Shown piece by piece: positions 1 to 8,683 of a DNA stretch of 22,938 bases (positions within the stretch are counted from its first letter, which is position 1; each line of letters begins with the position of its first letter). The position numbers were made by a program, and so were the translations under genes. The stretch spans positions 1 through 22,938 of the forward strand of contig WQXX01000005.1 in the NCBI GenBank assembly GCA_009781535.1. The letters run 5' to 3'. The stretch comes from Coriobacteriia bacterium (lineage in GTDB: Bacteria; Actinomycetota; Coriobacteriia; Coriobacteriales; UBA8131). The notes below the pieces were generated by a model, which made no database searches, was not told the origin of the DNA, and worked only from the letters and a program-made list of their open reading frames with translations.

Positions 1-142
1 CGATGCGAGTTGGCAGCCTTGGTTTGGAGGTAACCGCTGGACGTATGCTGGTTCTCATGGCTGCGTCAACATGCCTTTCTGGGCTGCAAGCGAGCTGTAT
101 AGTATGATTTCGGTGGGGGATACTGTCTGGATTCATTTTTAA
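1..142 (+). CDS. L,D-transpeptidase (YkuD domain), C-terminal fragment
   Basis: The reading frame is open from base 2 and ends at TAA 140-142, so only the last 46 residues are visible and the gene starts outside the window. The fragment contains S-H-G-C-V-N-M-P. This is the S/T-HGC-x-N active-site signature of YkuD-type L,D-transpeptidases, with the catalytic Cys inside it. It then ends in the short GDTVWIHF strand typical of the domain end. Family members cross-link peptidoglycan (3-3 bonds) or attach proteins to it outside the membrane. Substrate specificity and any N-terminal domains cannot be judged. It is co-directional with the ribosomal block but separated from it by 255 bases containing a promoter, so it is probably a separate transcription unit. 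Confidence 0.85.
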   Translation, partial: DASWQPWFGGNRWTYAGSHGCVNMPFWAASELYSMISVGDTVWIHF

Positions 143-230
143 CGTGGTTTTATTCAGGCAAAGACGAGCAATCTGAATTATTATTTATTTGTCACTTCAT
201 GGCCTTGATTTTCTATTTTTAGGCATGGAT

Positions 231-249
231 ACGCCCGGAGGCGTTGCTT
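231..249 (+). terminator. Weak hairpin after the transpeptidase gene
   Basis: ACGCC (231-235) and GGCGT (240-244) pair around a CGGA tetraloop and are followed by TGCTTTT. The stem is only 5 bp, so this is at best a weak intrinsic terminator separating the transpeptidase transcript from the str promoter just downstream. The remainder of 143-264 is AT-rich with no convincing gene. Confidence 0.3.
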
Positions 250-264
250 TTGCCAACCTGCGGT

Positions 265-293
265 TTGACATGAGAAACTGACACTGTTATCAT
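265..293 (+). promoter_or_regulatory. Candidate sigma-70-type promoter of the str/ribosomal operon
   Basis: A perfect -35 hexamer TTGACA (265-270) is separated by 17 bp from TATCAT (288-293), one mismatch from the -10 consensus. The predicted start is near base 300, giving a leader of about 98 nt before the rpsL start codon. It is the only strong promoter-like sequence I see before rpsL and is well placed to drive the whole block. No clear leader peptide or terminator hairpin was seen in the leader. Confidence 0.7.
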
Positions 294-397
294 TCACCTT
301 CGCGACTTTTTGGCCGCCGAGTTCTTGCGCGCTTTGACCATAATAATCATAGTGCTCGCACAGCTCAATACGAAAGTGACACACGAAAGGTTAAACA

Positions 398-775
398 GTG
401 CCTACTATCAACCAACTGATCCGTAAGGGTCGTGAGAAGCAGGTCGATAAGAAAAAGACGCCTGCGCTCAAGGGAAACCCACAGAAGCGTGGGGTCTGTA
501 CCCGTGTTTACACGACCACACCCAAAAAGCCTAACTCGGCTTTGCGCAAGGTATGTCGTGTACGTCTTGTTAATGGTATGGAAGTCACCGCGTACATCCC
601 CGGTATCGGACACAACCTGCAGGAGCACTCGATGGTGCTCATCCGCGGAGGCCGCGTCAAGGATTTGCCGGGTGTGCGTTACAAGGTCATCCGTGCTGCT
701 CTGGACTGTTCTGCAGTCAATAACCGCAAGCAGGCCCGCAGCCGTTACGGCGCCAAGAGACCCAAAGGTAAGTAA
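398..775 (+). CDS. rpsL: 30S ribosomal protein S12
   Basis: S12 sits at the decoding centre of the small subunit and controls accuracy. The 125 residues match the family closely, including [28 protein letters not shown] and [12 protein letters not shown]. The streptomycin-relevant lysines (K43 and K88 counting Met1) are both present, so no resistance substitution is seen there. D89, the residue methylthiolated by RimO in other bacteria, is kept. Translation starts at GTG 398, with GAAAGG (385-390) as ribosome binding site 7 nt upstream. No ATG nearby gives a family-like N-terminus. It is the first gene of the block. Confidence 0.98.
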   Translation: MPTINQLIRKGREKQVDKKKTPALKGNPQKRGVCTRVYTTTPKKPNSALRKVCRVRLVNGMEVTAYIPGIGHNLQEHSMVLIRGGRVKDLPGVRYKVIRAALDCSAVNNRKQARSRYGAKRPKGK

Positions 776-792
776 CTAAAGCAGGCAAACGC

Positions 793-814
793 AAGGCGTA
801 TCCTCATACGCCTT
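793..814 (+). terminator. rpsL-rpsG spacer hairpin, attenuator-like
   Basis: AAGGCGTAT (793-801) pairs perfectly with ATACGCCTT (806-814) around a CCTC loop and is followed by the fairly U-rich TGTTATGTT. A 9-bp stem with a partial T tract inside an operon suggests attenuation or an mRNA processing or stability element, not full termination. Confidence 0.5.
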
Positions 815-866
815 TGTTATGTTGGCGAAGCTCCCACAAGAATAAGAGCAAGGAAAGGAACACGAT

Positions 867-1337
867 ATGCCGCGTAGAGCAGCCGCAATCCGCAGAGAGG
901 TCAATCCAGACGCTGTGTACAACAACCGTCTGGTCACCCAGCTTATCAACAAGGTCCTCCTCGACGGTAAGAAGTCCGTTGCAGATTCAATCGTTTATGG
1001 TTCATTCGGCATCATTGAGGAAAAGAGCGGCCAAGATCCCCTCTCGGTATTCAAGAAGGCTATGGATAACGTTCGTCCCACGCTTGAGGTCAAACCCAAG
1101 CGTGTCGGTGGTGCGACCTATCAGGTACCGATGGAGGTCAACTCACGTCGTGCAACCACGCTTGCGATCCGCTGGATTGTCAATTACTCACGTAAACGTA
1201 AGGAAAAGACGATGAAGCAGCGTTTAGCTGGCGAGATCCTTGACGCCTCAAACGGCATCGGCGCATCGGTCAAAAAGCGCGAGGACATCTTCAAGATGGC
1301 AGAAGCCAACAGGGCTTTCTCGCATTACCGATGGTAA
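867..1337 (+). CDS. rpsG: 30S ribosomal protein S7
   Basis: S7 nucleates assembly of the 30S head by binding the 3' domain of 16S rRNA and lies near the E site. The 156-residue length is standard for bacteria. Recognisable segments are the N-terminal [15 protein letters not shown], the [11 protein letters not shown] strand region and the [21 protein letters not shown] tail. ATG 867 is preceded by AGGAAAGG at 851-858. In many bacteria S7 represses its own operon. No matching mRNA site can be assigned here, although hairpins lie on both sides of the gene. Confidence 0.98.
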   Translation: MPRRAAAIRREVNPDAVYNNRLVTQLINKVLLDGKKSVADSIVYGSFGIIEEKSGQDPLSVFKKAMDNVRPTLEVKPKRVGGATYQVPMEVNSRRATTLAIRWIVNYSRKRKEKTMKQRLAGEILDASNGIGASVKKREDIFKMAEANRAFSHYRW

Positions 1338-1507
1338 TCTGGCTTATCTAGAGGCGCATCTTGCGCCTTAACACGAGCCCTGAGCTCAGTTACGTAGGAA
1401 ACTACGCTCCTTACGCTCAGAACCCATGTTTCGCCACAATCTGTGGCCTCGCAGAAACCCAGATGGATTGTTTAGAACTAAGGAAGTAAAGGCAACAAAG
1501 AAGTAAA
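1338..1507 (+). other. rpsG-fusA spacer with three consecutive hairpins
   Basis: This 170-bp spacer has no ORF but is highly structured. First, AGGCGCA (1352-1358) pairs with TGCGCCT (1362-1368). Second, CTGAGC (1380-1385) pairs with GCTCAG (1415-1420) and encloses CGTAG-GAAA-CTACG (1393-1406), a GNRA-looped stem. Third, GTTTC (1428-1432) pairs with GAAAC (1454-1458) and encloses GCCACA-ATC-TGTGGC (1433-1447). None is followed by a U tract, so termination is unlikely. A REP-like palindrome, RNase processing site or regulatory RNA element are all possible. Confidence 0.6.
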
Positions 1508-3595
1508 ATGGCTAGAACTCCGTTAAAAGACACACGTAATATCGGCATCATGGCGCACATCGATGCTGGTAAAACCACGACCACGGAACGCATCCTGTAC
1601 TACACCGGCAAGAACTACAAGATCGGTGAGGTACACGAGGGTGCGGCGACGATGGATTGGATGATTCAGGAGCAGGAGCGCGGCATCACGATAACCAGTG
1701 CTGCAACCACCTGTTTTTGGGACAGTCACCGCATCCAGATCATCGATACGCCAGGGCACGTGGACTTTACCGCAGAGGTGGAGCGTTCCTTGCGCGTGCT
1801 CGACGGTGCGGTAGCCATTTTCTGCGCGGTTGGCGGCGTGCAGCCTCAGTCGGAGACTGTCTGGCGCCAAGCGCATCACTACAACGTACCCCGTATGGCA
1901 TTCGTCAACAAGATGGATCGTACGGGCGCTGACTTCTTCTCGGTCGTCGATCAGATACAAGACCGTCTCGTTACCCGTCCGGCCATCCTTCAGATACCCA
2001 TCGGCTCTGAATCAGGATTCAACGGCCTTATCGACCTCATCTCGATGAGGGCTCAGCTCTTCAATGAGGATGAGAAGGGCATGATTTACCCAACGGATGC
2101 CGACATTCCTGCCGAATACATCGACGAAGCGACGCAGCGCCACGACGAGCTTGTAGAGATCGCAGCCGAATTCGATGATGAGCTTCTGATGAAGGTACTC
2201 GAAGGGGAGGCCTACACCACGAGCGAGGTTGTTGCGGCTTTGAGGAAAGGTTGCATCGCCTGTGCTATCACTCCCGTGGTATGCGGCGCTTCATTTAAGA
2301 ATAAAGGTATCCAGCAGCTGCTCGATACCATTGTCCATTACCTGCCTTCGCCACTCGATATTCCCGCCATCAAAGGCGTGGACGTTAAGACAGAGGAGGA
2401 AGTTGAGCGCAAGGCAGACGCCTCAGAGCCTTTTGCGGCGCTTGCGTTTAAGATCATGACCGACCCGCATGTCGGTCGTCTCACCTATCTGCGTGTGTAT
2501 TCCGGCGCCCTGCAGGCCGGTTCCTATGTACTCAATGTAACCAAAGACAAAAAGGAGCGCGTCGCGCGCCTGCTCGAGATGCACTCTAATCGCCGTGAGG
2601 ACATCGATTCGGTCTCAGCCGGTGATATCGTTGCTGCTGTGGGTCTTAAAGACACCTCCACGGGCGATACGTTGTGCCTCGAGAGCTCTCCCGTTATCCT
2701 GGAGTCTATGGTGTTTCCCGACCCGGTTATCGACATCGCCATCGAGCCAAAGACAAAAGCCGAGCAGGACAAGCTCGGAATAGCCCTCCAGAAACTTGCA
2801 GAAGAAGACCCGACTTTTAGAGTCGCCACCAACAAGGAGACAGGCCAGACGGTCATCGCCGGTATGGGCGAGCTTCATCTTGAGATCATTGTCGATCGCC
2901 TGCTGCGCGAGTTTAAGGTCGAAGCGAACGTTGGCAAGCCGCAGGTCGCCTATCGCGAGACGGCAGGCAAGGCGGTCATGAACGTGGAAGGCAAGTTCAT
3001 CCGCCAAAGTGGCGGTCGTGGACAGTATGGCCATGTGCTCATCAACCTCATCCCGCAGGAGCCAGGTAAGGGTTACGAGTTCGAGAACAAAATCGTCGGG
3101 GGCGTCATCCCCAAGGAATACATCACACCAGTCGATAAGGGTATCCAAGAAGCGCTCAGCAATGGCGTGCTTGCAGGGTTTCCTATCGTTGATATCAAGG
3201 TCGAACTCATCGACGGATCTTACCACGAGGTCGACTCCTCGGAGGCTGCCTTCAAGATCGCAGGCTCCATGGCGGTCAAAGAGGCATTGCGCAAGAGCAA
3301 CCCCGTGCTGCTTGAACCTGTGATGTCGGTTGACGTCGATACCCCGGAAGACTACATGGGCGAAGTTATGGGCAACCTCTCATCGCGTCGTGGACAGATC
3401 CAGGGAATGGATGATCGCGGCGGCGCCAAGGTTATCAAGGCGCTTGTTCCGCTGTCAGAGATGTTTGGTTATGCAACCGATCTGCGTTCTGCGACGCAGG
3501 GCCGCGCGTCATACACCATGCAGTTCTCGTCATATGAGCCAGTGCCTAAGAGTGTTGCTGAGGAGATCGTTTCGAAATCCTATGGAAACGCTTAA
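1508..3595 (+). CDS. fusA: Elongation factor G
   Basis: EF-G is the GTPase that drives tRNA-mRNA translocation and, with RRF, ribosome recycling. All G motifs are visible: the P-loop AHIDAGKTT (about residues 16-24), switch I RGITIT, DTPGH, NKMD, and CGASFKNKG as the G5 region. Domains II-V follow, including the conserved GRGQYGHV segment of domain IV and the SRRGQIQGM region of domain V. The 695-residue length is normal for a full-length housekeeping EF-G. The start ATG 1508 has only a loose purine-rich ribosome binding site (AAAGAAG). The usual downstream partner tuf is not present; rpsJ follows directly. Confidence 0.98.
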   Translation: MARTPLKDTRNIGIMAHIDAGKTTTTERILYYTGKNYKIGEVHEGAATMDWMIQEQERGITITSAATTCFWDSHRIQIIDTPGHVDFTAEVERSLRVLDGAVAIFCAVGGVQPQSETVWRQAHHYNVPRMAFVNKMDRTGADFFSVVDQIQDRLVTRPAILQIPIGSESGFNGLIDLISMRAQLFNEDEKGMIYPTDADIPAEYIDEATQRHDELVEIAAEFDDELLMKVLEGEAYTTSEVVAALRKGCIACAITPVVCGASFKNKGIQQLLDTIVHYLPSPLDIPAIKGVDVKTEEEVERKADASEPFAALAFKIMTDPHVGRLTYLRVYSGALQAGSYVLNVTKDKKERVARLLEMHSNRREDIDSVSAGDIVAAVGLKDTSTGDTLCLESSPVILESMVFPDPVIDIAIEPKTKAEQDKLGIALQKLAEEDPTFRVATNKETGQTVIAGMGELHLEIIVDRLLREFKVEANVGKPQVAYRETAGKAVMNVEGKFIRQSGGRGQYGHVLINLIPQEPGKGYEFENKIVGGVIPKEYITPVDKGIQEALSNGVLAGFPIVDIKVELIDGSYHEVDSSEAAFKIAGSMAVKEALRKSNPVLLEPVMSVDVDTPEDYMGEVMGNLSSRRGQIQGMDDRGGAKVIKALVPLSEMFGYATDLRSATQGRASYTMQFSSYEPVPKSVAEEIVSKSYGNA

Positions 3596-3658
3596 CAGAA
3601 AAGCCGTTTTATTGACAGAGCGCTTGAAATAGAAGCTAGGAATACGAAGGAGAAAAAG

Positions 3659-3967
3659 TTGGCAAGTCAAAAGATCAGGATCCGCCTTAAAGGGTACGAC
3701 CACGAGATTGTGGATCAATCCACGAAGCTCATCGTCGACACCGCGCTAAAGACCGGCGCCAAGGTCTCTGGTCCGGTGCCGCTACCGACGGAGCGTAACC
3801 TGTATTGCGTCATCCGCTCACCCCACAAGGACAAGGACAGTCGCGAGCAGTTCGAGATGCGTACGCACAAGCGTCTCATCGACATCCTTGAACCCACGCC
3901 CAACACAGTCGATTCGCTGATGCGTCTTGACTTGCCCGCGGGTGTGGACATCGAGATCAAGCTGTAG
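3659..3967 (+). CDS. rpsJ: 30S ribosomal protein S10
   Basis: S10 belongs to the 30S head and in other bacteria doubles as NusE in transcription antitermination. The 102 residues include [16 protein letters not shown], the GPVPLPT loop, and the C-terminal [12 protein letters not shown]. The start is TTG at 3659, supported by AAGGAG (3647-3652) 6 nt upstream and by the family-standard length; no ATG or GTG is better placed. The 63-bp gap after fusA holds a TTGACA (3612-3617), but I see no good -10 element at the right distance, so a separate S10-operon promoter is not established. Confidence 0.97.
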   Translation: MASQKIRIRLKGYDHEIVDQSTKLIVDTALKTGAKVSGPVPLPTERNLYCVIRSPHKDKDSREQFEMRTHKRLIDILEPTPNTVDSLMRLDLPAGVDIEIKL

Positions 3968-3978
3968 GTAGGTGAAAT

Positions 3979-4599
3979 ATGTGTAACACGATCCTAGGCC
4001 GCAAGCTGGGAATGACCCAAGTCTGGTCGGCAGATGACCGGTTGATTCCCGTTACGGTCATCCAAGCGGGGCCCTGCGTGGTCACGCAGATCAAGACCAC
4101 CGACAAGGAGGGCTATAACGCCGTCCAGATCGGTTTTGGCGCAATCAAGAAAAACCATGTCAACAAACCCATGCAGGGGCACTTCGAAAAAGGCAACGTA
4201 GAGCCTTCCAAAGTGCTGCGCGAGGTGCATGTCGACGATACGGCGGCCTATGAGCTTGGCCAGAAGATAACTGTTGAGCAGTTTGCAGACATCAAGAAGG
4301 TCCATGTCTCAGGTATCTCAAAGGGCAAGGGTTTTGCCGGCGTCATGAAACGCCACAACTATCGTGGCGGTCCTGGTTATCATGGTTCCCACTTCCACCG
4401 CGAACCCGGTTCCATCGGTCAGTGCGCCACCCCCTCGCGTGTCTTTAAGGGCAAAGGCCTGCCAGGGCATATGGGTGTGGATAAGGTGACGGTCAAGAAC
4501 CTTGAGGTAATAAAAGTCGATGTCGAGCAGAACATCCTGCTCGTCAAAGGCGCCATCCCCGGCGGCAAGGGCGCGCTTGTAAGCGTCCGTATCGCTTAA
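3979..4599 (+). CDS. rplC: 50S ribosomal protein L3
   Basis: L3 is an early assembly protein of the 50S subunit, with an extension reaching toward the peptidyl transferase centre. The 206 residues start with the [11 protein letters not shown] signature and contain the central extension [20 protein letters not shown]. The Gln of SIGQ is the residue methylated by PrmB in proteobacteria. ATG 3979 lies 11 nt after the rpsJ stop, with an AGGTGA-type ribosome binding site very close to the start. This gene and its neighbours follow the canonical S10 operon order. Confidence 0.97.
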   Translation: MCNTILGRKLGMTQVWSADDRLIPVTVIQAGPCVVTQIKTTDKEGYNAVQIGFGAIKKNHVNKPMQGHFEKGNVEPSKVLREVHVDDTAAYELGQKITVEQFADIKKVHVSGISKGKGFAGVMKRHNYRGGPGYHGSHFHREPGSIGQCATPSRVFKGKGLPGHMGVDKVTVKNLEVIKVDVEQNILLVKGAIPGGKGALVSVRIA

Positions 4600-4658
4600 A
4601 CGTTGCACAATCGTACGGGTGCTTAATAGAACCGAATTGTTCAAGGAGATAGACAACA

Positions 4659-5282
4659 ATGGCAGTAATAGATATCAAAGACATGGGAGGCGAGAAAGTC
4701 GGCACGACCGAGCTTTCCGACGCCATCTTCGGCATTACTCCTAATATCCATGTCATGCACGAGGTTGTGCGTTCGCAGCTTGCTGCGCGCCGCGCCGGCA
4801 CGCATGAGACCAAGACGCGCGGAAACGTCTCGGGCGGCGGCAAGAAACCCTACCGTCAGAAGGGTACCGGCCGCGCACGTCAGGGTACCGATCGTGCCCC
4901 GCAATACACCGGCGGTGGCGTGGTATTCGGCCCGCATCCGCGCGGATATGCGTTCAAGGTCAACAACAAGGAAGTCAAACTTGCGATGCGCTCAGCGCTT
5001 TCTGCGAAAGTAGCCGATGGCGTCCTGATCGTTGTTGATGAGTTCGACTTCGAGACTCCTTCGACCAAACAGGCTGCTGAGGCCTTAAAGGCGATAGAGG
5101 CAACCGGGCGCGTGACGGTTATCCTTCCGGATAACGACGTCAACGCCTTCCTCTCCTTCCGCAATATCACAGGTGTGCGGGTGCTTGCCGTATCAGAGGC
5201 CAACACCCATGACCTGATCGATAACGGCACACTCGTGTTCACGAGCGGCTCGCTTAAGCGTATCGAGGAGGTGCTGCAATAA
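4659..5282 (+). CDS. rplD: 50S ribosomal protein L4
   Basis: L4 lines the polypeptide exit tunnel. The long tunnel loop is visible as GGGKKPYRQKGTGRARQG, followed by GGGVVFGPHPRGY. At 207 residues the length is standard. ATG 4659 is preceded by AAGGAGA. The TAA stop overlaps the rplW ATG by one base (TAATG at 5280-5284), implying translational coupling. In E. coli, L4 is the autogenous regulator of the S10 operon. No E. coli-like S10 leader was recognised here, so that regulation should not be assumed. Confidence 0.97.
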   Translation: MAVIDIKDMGGEKVGTTELSDAIFGITPNIHVMHEVVRSQLAARRAGTHETKTRGNVSGGGKKPYRQKGTGRARQGTDRAPQYTGGGVVFGPHPRGYAFKVNNKEVKLAMRSALSAKVADGVLIVVDEFDFETPSTKQAAEALKAIEATGRVTVILPDNDVNAFLSFRNITGVRVLAVSEANTHDLIDNGTLVFTSGSLKRIEEVLQ

Positions 5283-5566
5283 TGAAGGATATCCGTCAGG
5301 TCATCCTGCGCCCCATCATCTCTGAGCGCAGCTACGACCTCATCAACGAGAACCGCTACACCTTTGAGGTTGCCAAACGGGCAAACAAGATCGAGATCGG
5401 CAAGGCCGTCGAGGAGCTCTTTGGCGTCACGGTGATCAAGGTCAATACCATGAATGTGCCTGGTAAGCCTAAGCGGGTGCGCTACGCGAAAGGCACGACG
5501 CGTGCATGGAAGAAGGCTATTGTGACGATAGCCGAAGGTCAGAATATCGAAGCTTTTGGCATTTAG
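5282..5566 (+). CDS. rplW: 50S ribosomal protein L23
   Basis: L23 sits at the tunnel exit and is the docking site for trigger factor and SRP. The 94 residues contain the family start VILRPIISERSYDLI, the YTFEVAKRANKIEI segment and the R/K-rich loop KPKRVRYAKGTTRAWKKA. The start overlaps the rplD stop by one base. A 199-bp non-coding spacer separates it from rplB, which is unusual because L23 and L2 genes are commonly nearly contiguous. Confidence 0.97.
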   Translation: MKDIRQVILRPIISERSYDLINENRYTFEVAKRANKIEIGKAVEELFGVTVIKVNTMNVPGKPKRVRYAKGTTRAWKKAIVTIAEGQNIEAFGI

Positions 5567-5765
5567 TAGGGCTTTTCGAGCCACCGAGATGGCCCGAAAG
5601 GTGTTTTGGTTACGAGCAGTACAGAAAGAGGGTCGCTTAGACGGTTTGTGGCAAGGAAGCAAAGAGCGAACGAGCTTGAGCGTACATAGAGGTACGTGAG
5701 CGAGTGAGCGATGAAGCTGACATAGCCAGAAAGCGAAATAAGCGAGCCGATTAGGAAGGTTAACG
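5567..5765 (+). other. rplW-rplB spacer with two hairpins and a purine-rich repeat tract
   Basis: No ORF is convincing in this 199-bp spacer. TTTCG-A-GCC (5574-5582) pairs imperfectly with GGC-C-CGAAA (5591-5599). Further on, CGTAC (5681-5685) pairs with GTACG (5692-5696) around ATAGAG. The second hairpin is embedded in a tract with repeated GAGCG/GAGCGA words (about 5663-5710). A GAGCGTA-loop-TACGT core resembles, on the opposite strand, the GNRA hairpin at 1393-1406 in the rpsG-fusA spacer, so both may be copies of a dispersed palindromic element. There is no U tract and no clear promoter. The rplB ribosome binding site AGGAAGG (5753-5759) closes the region. Confidence 0.5.
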
Positions 5766-6596
5766 ATGGGTATCAAACAATACAAGCCTACCAGCCCTGG
5801 CCGCCGTTTCCAGTCGGTCTCGGACTTTGCCGAGGTCACGACGGATACGCCAGAAAAGTCGCTGCTGCGTCCTTTGCCAAAGAAAGCCGGACGTAACAGC
5901 AATGGTCGCATCACCACGCGCCATCAAGGCGGCGGGCATAAGCGCCAGTATCGTCTCGTTGATTTCAAGCGCACCAAGGATAGCGTGCCTGCCAAGGTCG
6001 CAAGCATCGAATACGATCCCAACCGTTCGGCGCGCATCGCCCTGCTACATTATGCAGACGGCGCAAAGAGCTACATCCTGCATCCTAAAGGCCTTAAGGT
6101 CGGGGATGTGGTTACGAGTGGCGCTGGCTCCGACATCAAACCGGGCTGTGCCCTGCAGCTTAAGGACATCCCTGTCGGCACGATGATACATGCCGTTGAG
6201 TTGCACCCTGGCAAAGGCGCCGCGCTGGCCCGAAGTGCAGGTTCATCCATCCAGCTCATGGCAAAAGAGGGCAAGTATGCGGTCTTGCGTATGCCTTCTC
6301 ATGAGATGCGTCGCGTGCTTATAACCTGCCGCGCTACGATTGGCGAGGTCGGCAACTCAGAGCATAGCAATATCACGATCGGCAAAGCTGGCCGTAAGCG
6401 CTGGTTGGGGGTACGCCCGACAGTGCGTGGTACGGTCATGAATCCGGTCGACCATCCACATGGCGGCGGTGAGGGCAGGAACAAGTCTGCCGGACGCCAT
6501 CCGGTTACACCGTGGGGTGTGCCTACCAAGGGCCATCGCACTCGTAATAAGAAGAAGGCTTCAAGCCGCCTCATCATTCGTAGGCGCAAGAAGTAG
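5766..6596 (+). CDS. rplB: 50S ribosomal protein L2
   Basis: L2 is essential for subunit association and for the peptidyl transferase centre. The 276 residues show the N-terminal [13 protein letters not shown], the RNA-binding [10 protein letters not shown] region and the highly conserved [15 protein letters not shown] loop, with the functionally important His in DHPHGGG. The C-terminus is the usual basic tail. ATG 5766 has a good ribosome binding site 6 nt upstream. Its position after L23 and before S19 is canonical, apart from the long spacers on both sides. Confidence 0.98.
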   Translation: MGIKQYKPTSPGRRFQSVSDFAEVTTDTPEKSLLRPLPKKAGRNSNGRITTRHQGGGHKRQYRLVDFKRTKDSVPAKVASIEYDPNRSARIALLHYADGAKSYILHPKGLKVGDVVTSGAGSDIKPGCALQLKDIPVGTMIHAVELHPGKGAALARSAGSSIQLMAKEGKYAVLRMPSHEMRRVLITCRATIGEVGNSEHSNITIGKAGRKRWLGVRPTVRGTVMNPVDHPHGGGEGRNKSAGRHPVTPWGVPTKGHRTRNKKKASSRLIIRRRKK

Positions 6597-6601
6597 CGCA
6601 G

Positions 6602-6647
6602 TTTGTGAGAGACGTCTTGCCTTTGAGGCAATCTGTATTCTCACAAA
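6602..6647 (+). other. Nested stem-loop in the rplB-rpsS spacer
   Basis: TTTGTGAGA (6602-6610) is a perfect 9-bp inverted repeat of TCTCACAAA (6639-6647). Inside it, TTGCCT (6617-6622) pairs with AGGCAA (6626-6631). The structure starts just after the rplB stop and lies about 50 nt before the rpsS start. No U tract follows. A processing signal or regulatory protein-binding RNA is possible; the function is unknown. Confidence 0.55.
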
Positions 6648-6697
6648 GATCCGCTTGTTTGAAGTCTGAGATGGTTTTAAGTTAGGAGCAAGGATAC

Positions 6698-6979
6698 ATG
6701 AGCAGAAGTTTGAAAAAAGGGCCTTTCGTCGAGCCGCGTTTGCTCGAGCGCGTCAATACGATGAATGACGCAGGCGATAAGACCGTCATCAAGACCTGGT
6801 CGCGTGCATCGACGATATTCCCCGAGATGGTAGGTCATACCATCGCCGTCCACGACGGACGCAAGCATGTTCCGGTGTATGTAACCGAGAGTATGGTCGG
6901 TCATAAGCTCGGTGAGTTCGCTGTGACTCGTACCTTCCGCGGACATGCAGCCGATAAGAAAGGGAAAGGCAAGAGGTAA
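6698..6979 (+). CDS. rpsS: 30S ribosomal protein S19
   Basis: S19 pairs with S13 in the 30S head near the A site and bridges to the large subunit. The 93 residues begin with [15 protein letters not shown], and the conserved [25 protein letters not shown] and [16 protein letters not shown] segments follow. ATG 6698 is preceded by TTAGGAG. The stop TAA (6977-6979) abuts the ATG of rplV with no intervening base, implying translational coupling. Confidence 0.98.
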   Translation: MSRSLKKGPFVEPRLLERVNTMNDAGDKTVIKTWSRASTIFPEMVGHTIAVHDGRKHVPVYVTESMVGHKLGEFAVTRTFRGHAADKKGKGKR

Positions 6980-7318
6980 ATGGAAGCAAGAGCTATCGCC
7001 CGCTATGTTCGGGTCTCTCCTCGCAAGGCGCGCATGGTCGTTGACCTTATCCGCGGCAAGCAGGTCACCAAGGCCCGCGAGATTCTTCAGTTCTCAGACC
7101 GCACCATTGCCGAGGTTGTTGAGAAGGTGCTTAACAGCGCCATCGCCAATGCCACGCGCGACGGGGTCAAAGAGGAGAACCTGGTGGTCAAAGCCACCTA
7201 TGTCGACGAAGGTCCCACGCTCAAGCGCATCCGTGCGCGCGCCAAAGGTTCTGCATCGCGCATCCTGAAGCGCACGAGCCACATCACCGTCATCGTCGGT
7301 ACGCGAGAGGAGGCCTAG
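6980..7318 (+). CDS. rplV: 50S ribosomal protein L22
   Basis: L22 lines the narrow part of the exit tunnel with an extended beta-hairpin, visible here as [20 protein letters not shown]. The N-terminal [20 protein letters not shown] is a clear family signature. At 112 residues the length is typical. ATG 6980 directly follows the rpsS stop. Macrolide resistance can arise from changes in the hairpin; no deletion or insertion is evident here. Confidence 0.98.
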   Translation: MEARAIARYVRVSPRKARMVVDLIRGKQVTKAREILQFSDRTIAEVVEKVLNSAIANATRDGVKEENLVVKATYVDEGPTLKRIRARAKGSASRILKRTSHITVIVGTREEA

Positions 7319-7321
7319 CAC

Positions 7322-8023
7322 ATGGGTCAGAAAGTCTATCCTACCGGATTCCGGTTGGGAATAACCGAGAACTGGCGCAGCCGCTGGTATGCGAATAAAA
7401 CGTACGCGACCATGCTGGAAAACGATATAGCGCTTCGCAAGTACCTGGGTAAGCGCCTTGAGCGTGCCGCCGTCTCCAAGATCGAGATCGAACGTGCCGG
7501 TGATAAGATCAAGATCATCATCACCACGGCTCGCCCTGGTATCGTCATTGGTAAGAAGGGCGCCGAGATCGATGAGCTGCGCAAAGACCTGGAAAAGATC
7601 GCCAATGGCCGGGTAAGCGTTGACGTCATTGAGATCAAGCGTCCCGAGCTTGACGCCGTGCTGATTGCTCAGTCGGTTGCCGAGCAGCTCGAAGGCCGCG
7701 TAGCTTTCAGGCGCGCTATGCGCAAGGCAGTTCAATCCGCTATAAAAAGCGGGGCGAAGGGTATCCGCGTCCAGTGCTCCGGGCGTCTCGGTGGCGCTGA
7801 GATGAGCCGTCGCGAATGGTACCGCGAAGGCCGTGTGCCGTTGCATACCATGCGTGCGAAGATCGATTATGGATTTGCGACCGCCGCGACGACGATGGGT
7901 TCCATCGGCGTCAAGGTCTGGGTCTACCACGGCGAGAGGCTCCCTGGGCAGCCCACGCCCGAGCCCGCGCTCGAAGGTTCGACGCGTCCCGTTCGTCCCC
8001 GTCGCAATGAAGGGAGAAAATAG
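7322..8023 (+). CDS. rpsC: 30S ribosomal protein S3
   Basis: S3 is at the mRNA entry tunnel of the 30S subunit and contributes to mRNA unwinding. The 233 residues begin [15 protein letters not shown]. They contain the type II KH domain with its GxxG loop in [11 protein letters not shown] (about residues 74-84) and the C-terminal domain [26 protein letters not shown] 7322 follows AGGAGG (7308-7313) with 8 nt spacing. The short basic C-terminal tail rich in P and R is normal for actinobacterial S3. Confidence 0.98.
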   Translation: MGQKVYPTGFRLGITENWRSRWYANKTYATMLENDIALRKYLGKRLERAAVSKIEIERAGDKIKIIITTARPGIVIGKKGAEIDELRKDLEKIANGRVSVDVIEIKRPELDAVLIAQSVAEQLEGRVAFRRAMRKAVQSAIKSGAKGIRVQCSGRLGGAEMSRREWYREGRVPLHTMRAKIDYGFATAATTMGSIGVKVWVYHGERLPGQPTPEPALEGSTRPVRPRRNEGRK

Positions 8024-8025
8024 AC

Positions 8026-8448
8026 ATGTTGATACCTAAGCGCATACGGCACCGCAAGGTGCAGCGCGGTTCTATGAAAGGCAAGGCAAAGGGCGGCACC
8101 GAGCTTAACTTTGGCGCGTATGGAATCCAGGCTCTCGAGCCTCATTGGATTACCAACCGTCAAATCGAGGCTGCCCGTATCGCGATGACCCGTCACATGA
8201 AGCGTGGCGGTCGGGTGTGGATCAACATCTTCCCCGACAAACCCATCACGAAGAAACCTGCCGAGACCCGTATGGGTTCAGGCAAGGGTAATCCCGAAGA
8301 ATGGGTAGCTGTGGTCAAACCGGGTCGCATTATGTTCGAGATCGCTGATATCGATCGCGAGATCGCCCTCGAAGCGTTGCGTCTGGCGATCCAGAAGTTA
8401 CCCATCAAGTGCAAGATAGTCACCCGTGACGCAGGTGGGGAGGAATAG
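8026..8448 (+). CDS. rplP: 50S ribosomal protein L16
   Basis: L16 contacts the A-site tRNA elbow and organises the peptidyl transferase centre late in 50S assembly. The 140 residues start [19 protein letters not shown] and include [27 protein letters not shown] (quoted in part), which holds the flexible loop near the active centre. ATG 8026 lies 2 nt after the rpsC stop, with GGGAGAA upstream. The stop abuts the rpmC ATG (TAGATG). Confidence 0.97.
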   Translation: MLIPKRIRHRKVQRGSMKGKAKGGTELNFGAYGIQALEPHWITNRQIEAARIAMTRHMKRGGRVWINIFPDKPITKKPAETRMGSGKGNPEEWVAVVKPGRIMFEIADIDREIALEALRLAIQKLPIKCKIVTRDAGGEE

Positions 8449-8661
8449 ATGAAAGGCAAAGAAATACGTGACTTGAGCAATGACGACCTCAAGCAAAAAC
8501 TAAAGGACGGGCGTGCTGAGTTGTTCAACCTTCGTTTCCAGATGGCAACGAGCCAACTCGACAACACATCCCGTATCAAGCTTGTCAAGAAGGACATCGC
8601 ACGGGTCCTCACCGAGATCCGTGCCCGTGAGCTCAACCTCGCTGTTGATCTCGTGAGTTAG
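8449..8661 (+). CDS. rpmC: 50S ribosomal protein L29
   Basis: L29 is a small helical hairpin protein at the tunnel exit next to L23. The 70 residues begin MKGKEIRDLSNDDLKQKL and contain ELFNLRFQMATSQL and the conserved IKLVKKDIARVLTEIRARE helix. The start immediately follows the rplP stop, and the ribosome binding site GGGGAGG lies inside the end of rplP. The position between L16 and S17 is canonical. Confidence 0.97.
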   Translation: MKGKEIRDLSNDDLKQKLKDGRAELFNLRFQMATSQLDNTSRIKLVKKDIARVLTEIRARELNLAVDLVS

Positions 8662-8683
8662 GTGAGAGGACAGGATCAGGATA

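Noticed and set aside
181..384. 67-residue minus-strand ORF in the rpsL leader region
   Set aside because: It overlaps the strong plus-strand promoter and leader. It shows no family features and its ribosome binding site is poor.
3612..3642. Possible promoter between fusA and rpsJ (TTGACA at 3612-3617)
   Set aside because: No acceptable -10 box lies 16-18 bp downstream; the best match needs a 19-bp spacer and is poor.
4880..5917. 345-residue minus-strand ORF across rplD, rplW and rplB
   Set aside because: It is antisense to three clear ribosomal protein genes and has no recognisable domain.
7094..7930. 278-residue minus-strand ORF across rplV and rpsC
   Set aside because: It is a shadow of conserved plus-strand genes; it has no start signal or domain.
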